64,000 bases of DNA from a virus, in IMG/VR virus record IMGVR_UViG_3300025168_016729, positions 1-64,000 of that record; one strand, given 5' to 3'. Of the stretch, positions 61,963 to 64,000 are shown in pieces. A program made the translations under genes and the position numbers. The stretch's first letter is position 1; each line of letters opens with the position of its first letter. Below the pieces are notes generated by a model. It saw only the letters and a program-made list of their open reading frames with translations, ran no database searches and was not told the DNA's origin.

Positions 61963-63203
61963 AACGATTTGTTTTATTTTGTTTCCCTTTGATAGTAAGC
62001 GCCTGTATAGATCATGATGAATTAGTAAGACTTGAATGCCGACCTGGGGAAAAGCAAGTTTGCACCCCAGGTGGTGAAGCAATACCTTCACTGGATCCAT
62101 CAAATCCTCCTACACTATCCGGACAATGTAGATATGGATTAAGAACTTGTAACACCGAGGGGTGGGGTCTTTGTTCTGGAGGAGTTGGCAAAAGCGAAGA
62201 AGTCTGTGATGGTATAGATAATGATTGCGATGTCTTAATAGACGAAACATATCCAGAAGAACATCAGTTGTGCGGTTTTGTAGAAGGCGCTGATTATGGT
62301 GTTGGAATATGTACTCCCGGCGTAATGAAATGTGATAATGGCAATGTGTACTGTGACGGCCATGTTGGACCTGCTGAAGAAATCTGTGATGGAATAGACA
62401 ATAATTGTAATGGATCAACTGACGAAGGAATAGCAAATTCTACAGCTATTGTCTGTTATGAGGGACCAGAAGGAACAATGGCTATTGGTGCGTGTCGTGC
62501 TGGCGTTCGCTATTGTACTGATGGCGGTTTTAATGTGCCTTGCGATGGGCAGATTTTACCTACTATGGAGTTGTGTGATAATCTAGATAATGATTGTGAC
62601 GGTGAAGTGGATGAGGGTTTTGATAATCGTGGGGTAGATTTGGTTTTTGTTCTTGATATATCTGGTTCGTTTGATGAAGAGATAGAATCAATGATACAAG
62701 GAATCGCTCCGCTTTTAGACGACCCGATAACGAGCACATTTCGCTTTGGACTAGTTGCCGTAGGTACAGCAGGCAATGGTGAAATAAGACCTCCATATCA
62801 GCACGCTAGAATGGTCTCTAACTTTGTACCCGCAGATGAGTTCCTAGATATTCTAGAAGCTGCTAGAATGATCCAGAGTGCTGGACAAGAACCAACCATT
62901 GATACGATGTTCTGGACAATGCGTCTTTATCCATTTTCTTGGCGCTTTAATTCGCAGAAAGTAATAATAACAATGACTGATGAAGTTGCTCAAAGTGTTA
63001 CGGGAAGGGACTGTACAGAAATATCTATGATTGCCCAAGATGAATTTTATGAGCTTTTTGTTTTTGCTTTACAGCCACACCATAATACATTTTTATCATG
63101 TGTCCATGGGGAACAGAGAAGATTATTTACTCCCGCTGCAAATAGCGAGACTGTTTTTTTACAAATTAAAAGTATCTTTGAGGATCTCTGTATCGGAGAT
63201 TAA
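61959..63203 (+). CDS. Lipoprotein with three MopE-type metal-binding repeats and a VWA domain
   Basis: A 414-residue protein starting at the ATG at 61959 (MKRFVLFCFPLIVSAC, a signal peptide with lipobox VSAC); the longer reading from 61938 lacks a signal. Three MopE-type motifs follow: CDGIDNDCDVLIDE, CDGIDNNCNGSTDE and CDNLDNDCDGEVDE, Asp-rich Cys-pinned loops seen in secreted proteins of Myxococcota and related groups. The C-terminal half is a von Willebrand A domain with MIDAS start FVLDISGSFDEE and ITMTDEVA later. Such proteins bind metals and protein partners at the cell surface. It looks host-derived. Confidence 0.85.
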   Translation: MKRFVLFCFPLIVSACIDHDELVRLECRPGEKQVCTPGGEAIPSLDPSNPPTLSGQCRYGLRTCNTEGWGLCSGGVGKSEEVCDGIDNDCDVLIDETYPEEHQLCGFVEGADYGVGICTPGVMKCDNGNVYCDGHVGPAEEICDGIDNNCNGSTDEGIANSTAIVCYEGPEGTMAIGACRAGVRYCTDGGFNVPCDGQILPTMELCDNLDNDCDGEVDEGFDNRGVDLVFVLDISGSFDEEIESMIQGIAPLLDDPITSTFRFGLVAVGTAGNGEIRPPYQHARMVSNFVPADEFLDILEAARMIQSAGQEPTIDTMFWTMRLYPFSWRFNSQKVIITMTDEVAQSVTGRDCTEISMIAQDEFYELFVFALQPHHNTFLSCVHGEQRRLFTPAANSETVFLQIKSIFEDLCIGD

Positions 63204-63301
63204 TCTAATGGTTCCCAACTTCCATCAGGAAGTTGCTGGATGCCTTTTGATCCGACTTTTCCTAAGATTAACGAACCCTCTTCATCCTTGGGATTTAACT
63301 T
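63200..63301 (-). other. -1 frame extension of the 63295-63606 protein (possible programmed frameshift)
   Basis: An A9 run on the minus strand (63308-63300) lies just before the zero-frame stop. Slipping back one base gives AAG TTA AAT CCC and 33 codons ending in TAA at 63202-63200, with a coding-like sequence that includes GSLILGKVGSKGIQQLPDGS. This frame has no ATG, GTG or TTG start. A stem CAACTTCC/GGAAGTTG lies at 63216-63235. It meets the plus-strand gene tail to tail, filling the gap. Confidence 0.6.
63216..63235. other. Stem-loop near the end of the frameshift extension
   Basis: Eight pairs (CAACTTCC with GGAAGTTG) and a four-base loop. It lies between converging genes with no clear T tract, so it is only a weak bidirectional terminator candidate. 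It is about 65 bases downstream of the A9 run, too far for a classic frameshift stimulator. Confidence 0.4.
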
Positions 63302-63606
63302 TTTTTTTGATCTTCTTTATCTTCCTCGGTGTCGGTATCTTTTTCTACTGATTCTATTTGCATCATCAATGCAGAACAATATTCTAATTCTGTCAAGGCA
63401 TTTGTGAAAAGATCACTCATTTGAGATAAATTTTCTAAAATATCTCCAGCATCTTCATCCAAGAGAGATTTATTTATTGCTTGTGCTTCGGTGGTAAAAC
63501 GATCATTAAATCTTTGTATCAACAAAGATAGTTGATTTCCAGCTAATCGGCGGACATCTTCATTATTAGTAACAAATGTAATTTTTTTATGCGTTTTAGA
63601 TTTCAT
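63295..63606 (-). CDS. Small helical hypothetical protein (103 aa, with possible frameshift extension to 135)
   Basis: A 103-residue helical protein (LAGNQLSLLIQRFNDRFTTE, LLDEDAGDILENLSQMSDLF) with an acidic tail that ends at an AAA-rich stretch. The ATG at 63606 overlaps the J-domain gene stop (ATGA). A -1 slip at the A9 run before its TAA would replace the last residue by 33 more. The helical core with Leu heptads suggests a small assembly or scaffold protein. Family not recognised. Confidence 0.68.
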   Translation of the reverse strand: MKSKTHKKITFVTNNEDVRRLAGNQLSLLIQRFNDRFTTEAQAINKSLLDEDAGDILENLSQMSDLFTNALTELEYCSALMMQIESVEKDTDTEEDKEDQKKS

Positions 63607-63995
63607 ATTGTGTACCCCTCATTAAGTAGCATTTTTTTAAGTAACTCGGTTTTATCTTCATCTGTTTCACAGGAATACCACAACCACCCAATAGTTTCCT
63701 TATTACTATTTATCTCCCTCTCTAATTGATTTACTTTATTTTCTACAATCTTAATAATTTTATTAGACAGAGGCGGGATTTCTATCCCTAATTTTTCTGC
63801 AATAAACAAGAGGCCTCCAATGTCTCCTGTTCTGTAACAGGTAGCCGCGACATTGAAAAAAGTTGCCTCTTCTTCAGATACTGCTTTGTCAGGGTGAGTT
63901 TTTTGTGCTATTAATCTATAAAGTTTTTTTATTTCAGGATCTTTTCTATCTTTTATTTTTTGCTTTTCTGTTTCCTTCTGTTCTTCCTCTTTCAC
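63603..63995 (-). CDS. J-domain (DnaJ-like) protein, possibly truncated by the window end
   Basis: At least 130 residues. The J-domain HPD motif is H34-P35-D36 in IKKLYRLIAQKTHPDKAVS, followed by helices III and IV (EATFFNVAATCYRTGDIGGL). There is no Gly/Phe region or zinc domain, and the C-terminal helical part (IIKIVENKVNQLEREI) looks like a coiled coil. It could recruit host DnaK for virion assembly or replication. The visible start is GTG at 63995, but the frame stays open to the window edge, so the true start may lie outside. Confidence 0.72.
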   Translation of the reverse strand: MKEEEQKETEKQKIKDRKDPEIKKLYRLIAQKTHPDKAVSEEEATFFNVAATCYRTGDIGGLLFIAEKLGIEIPPLSNKIIKIVENKVNQLEREINSNKETIGWLWYSCETDEDKTELLKKMLLNEGYTI

Positions 63996-64000
63996 ATTCT

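Noticed and set aside
62110-62796. Minus-strand frames under the MopE/VWA gene
   Set aside because: They are low-complexity readings (His/Gln/Arg- and Ser/Pro-rich) of the Asp-rich repeat DNA on the other strand.
1-64000. tRNA genes, insertion sequences, transposases, lysogeny genes
   Set aside because: No cloverleaf was seen apart from the tmRNA, intergenic gaps are too small for further RNA genes, and no transposase, integrase or repressor motif was recognised.

Overview
The window is part of the genome of a large, AT-rich, T4-related bacteriophage with a contractile tail (myovirus type). The supporting genes are a GPW/gp25-like protein, a gp6/Baseplate_J-like protein, a string of very large virion proteins, a T4 gp61-like primase, a gp55-like sigma factor, PhoH and a RuvC-like nuclease. 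Nearly all genes lie on the minus strand with ATGA or TAATG overlaps; one three-gene block is on the plus strand. No terminase, portal, capsid, integrase or tRNA gene is present, so both ends continue outside the window. O-antigen-type sugar genes and lipoproteins point to a Gram-negative host. A MopE-repeat/VWA lipoprotein resembles proteins common in Myxococcota and related former Deltaproteobacteria, which is a hint about the host and not proof.

Layout. 1-4454: small proteins, most with short amphipathic N-termini resembling T4 capsid-targeting sequences, plus primase and a HAD phosphatase. 4470-5048: RuvC-like nuclease. 5061-38488: tail and baseplate block, with proteins of 1123, 1255, 3385 and 1818 residues, gp6 and gp25 homologues and a tail-associated M23 peptidase. 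38489-40205: small proteins and the sigma factor. 40205-52894: a 12.7-kb sugar cassette with gmd, a GDP-fucose/colitose synthase, a ColD-like dehydratase, a perosamine-synthase-like aminotransferase, a methyltransferase and about seven glycosyltransferases. 52907-55733: RecB/Cas4-like nuclease, metallopeptidase and PIN-PhoH. 55781-56304: a phage-encoded tmRNA with its own sigma70 promoter and intrinsic terminator. 56311-60239: a CTS-like acidic protein, an RNA-ligase-like/cytidylyltransferase fusion and small virion proteins. 60255-63203: secreted or membrane proteins (trypsin-like lipoprotein, two membrane-anchored proteins, MopE/VWA lipoprotein). 63200-64000: a small protein with a likely -1 frameshift extension and a J-domain protein.

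The most interesting points are: (1) serially repeated capsid-targeting-like leaders ending in an L/I-x-E cleavage-type motif, suggesting an operon of proteins packaged in the head and delivered to the host; (2) a complete tmRNA whose encoded tag reads ANNDLNMEMAA; (3) a CTATTTAT motif in one orientation at the head of most transcription blocks, a candidate late promoter for the gp55-like sigma factor; (4) a GDP-colitose/perosamine route with glycosyltransferases; (5) a -1 frameshift at an A9 run; (6) a ligase-nucleotidyltransferase fusion beside PhoH and the tmRNA, which together look like an RNA repair and ribosome rescue neighbourhood. Gene calls come from reading motifs by eye; no database search was run.
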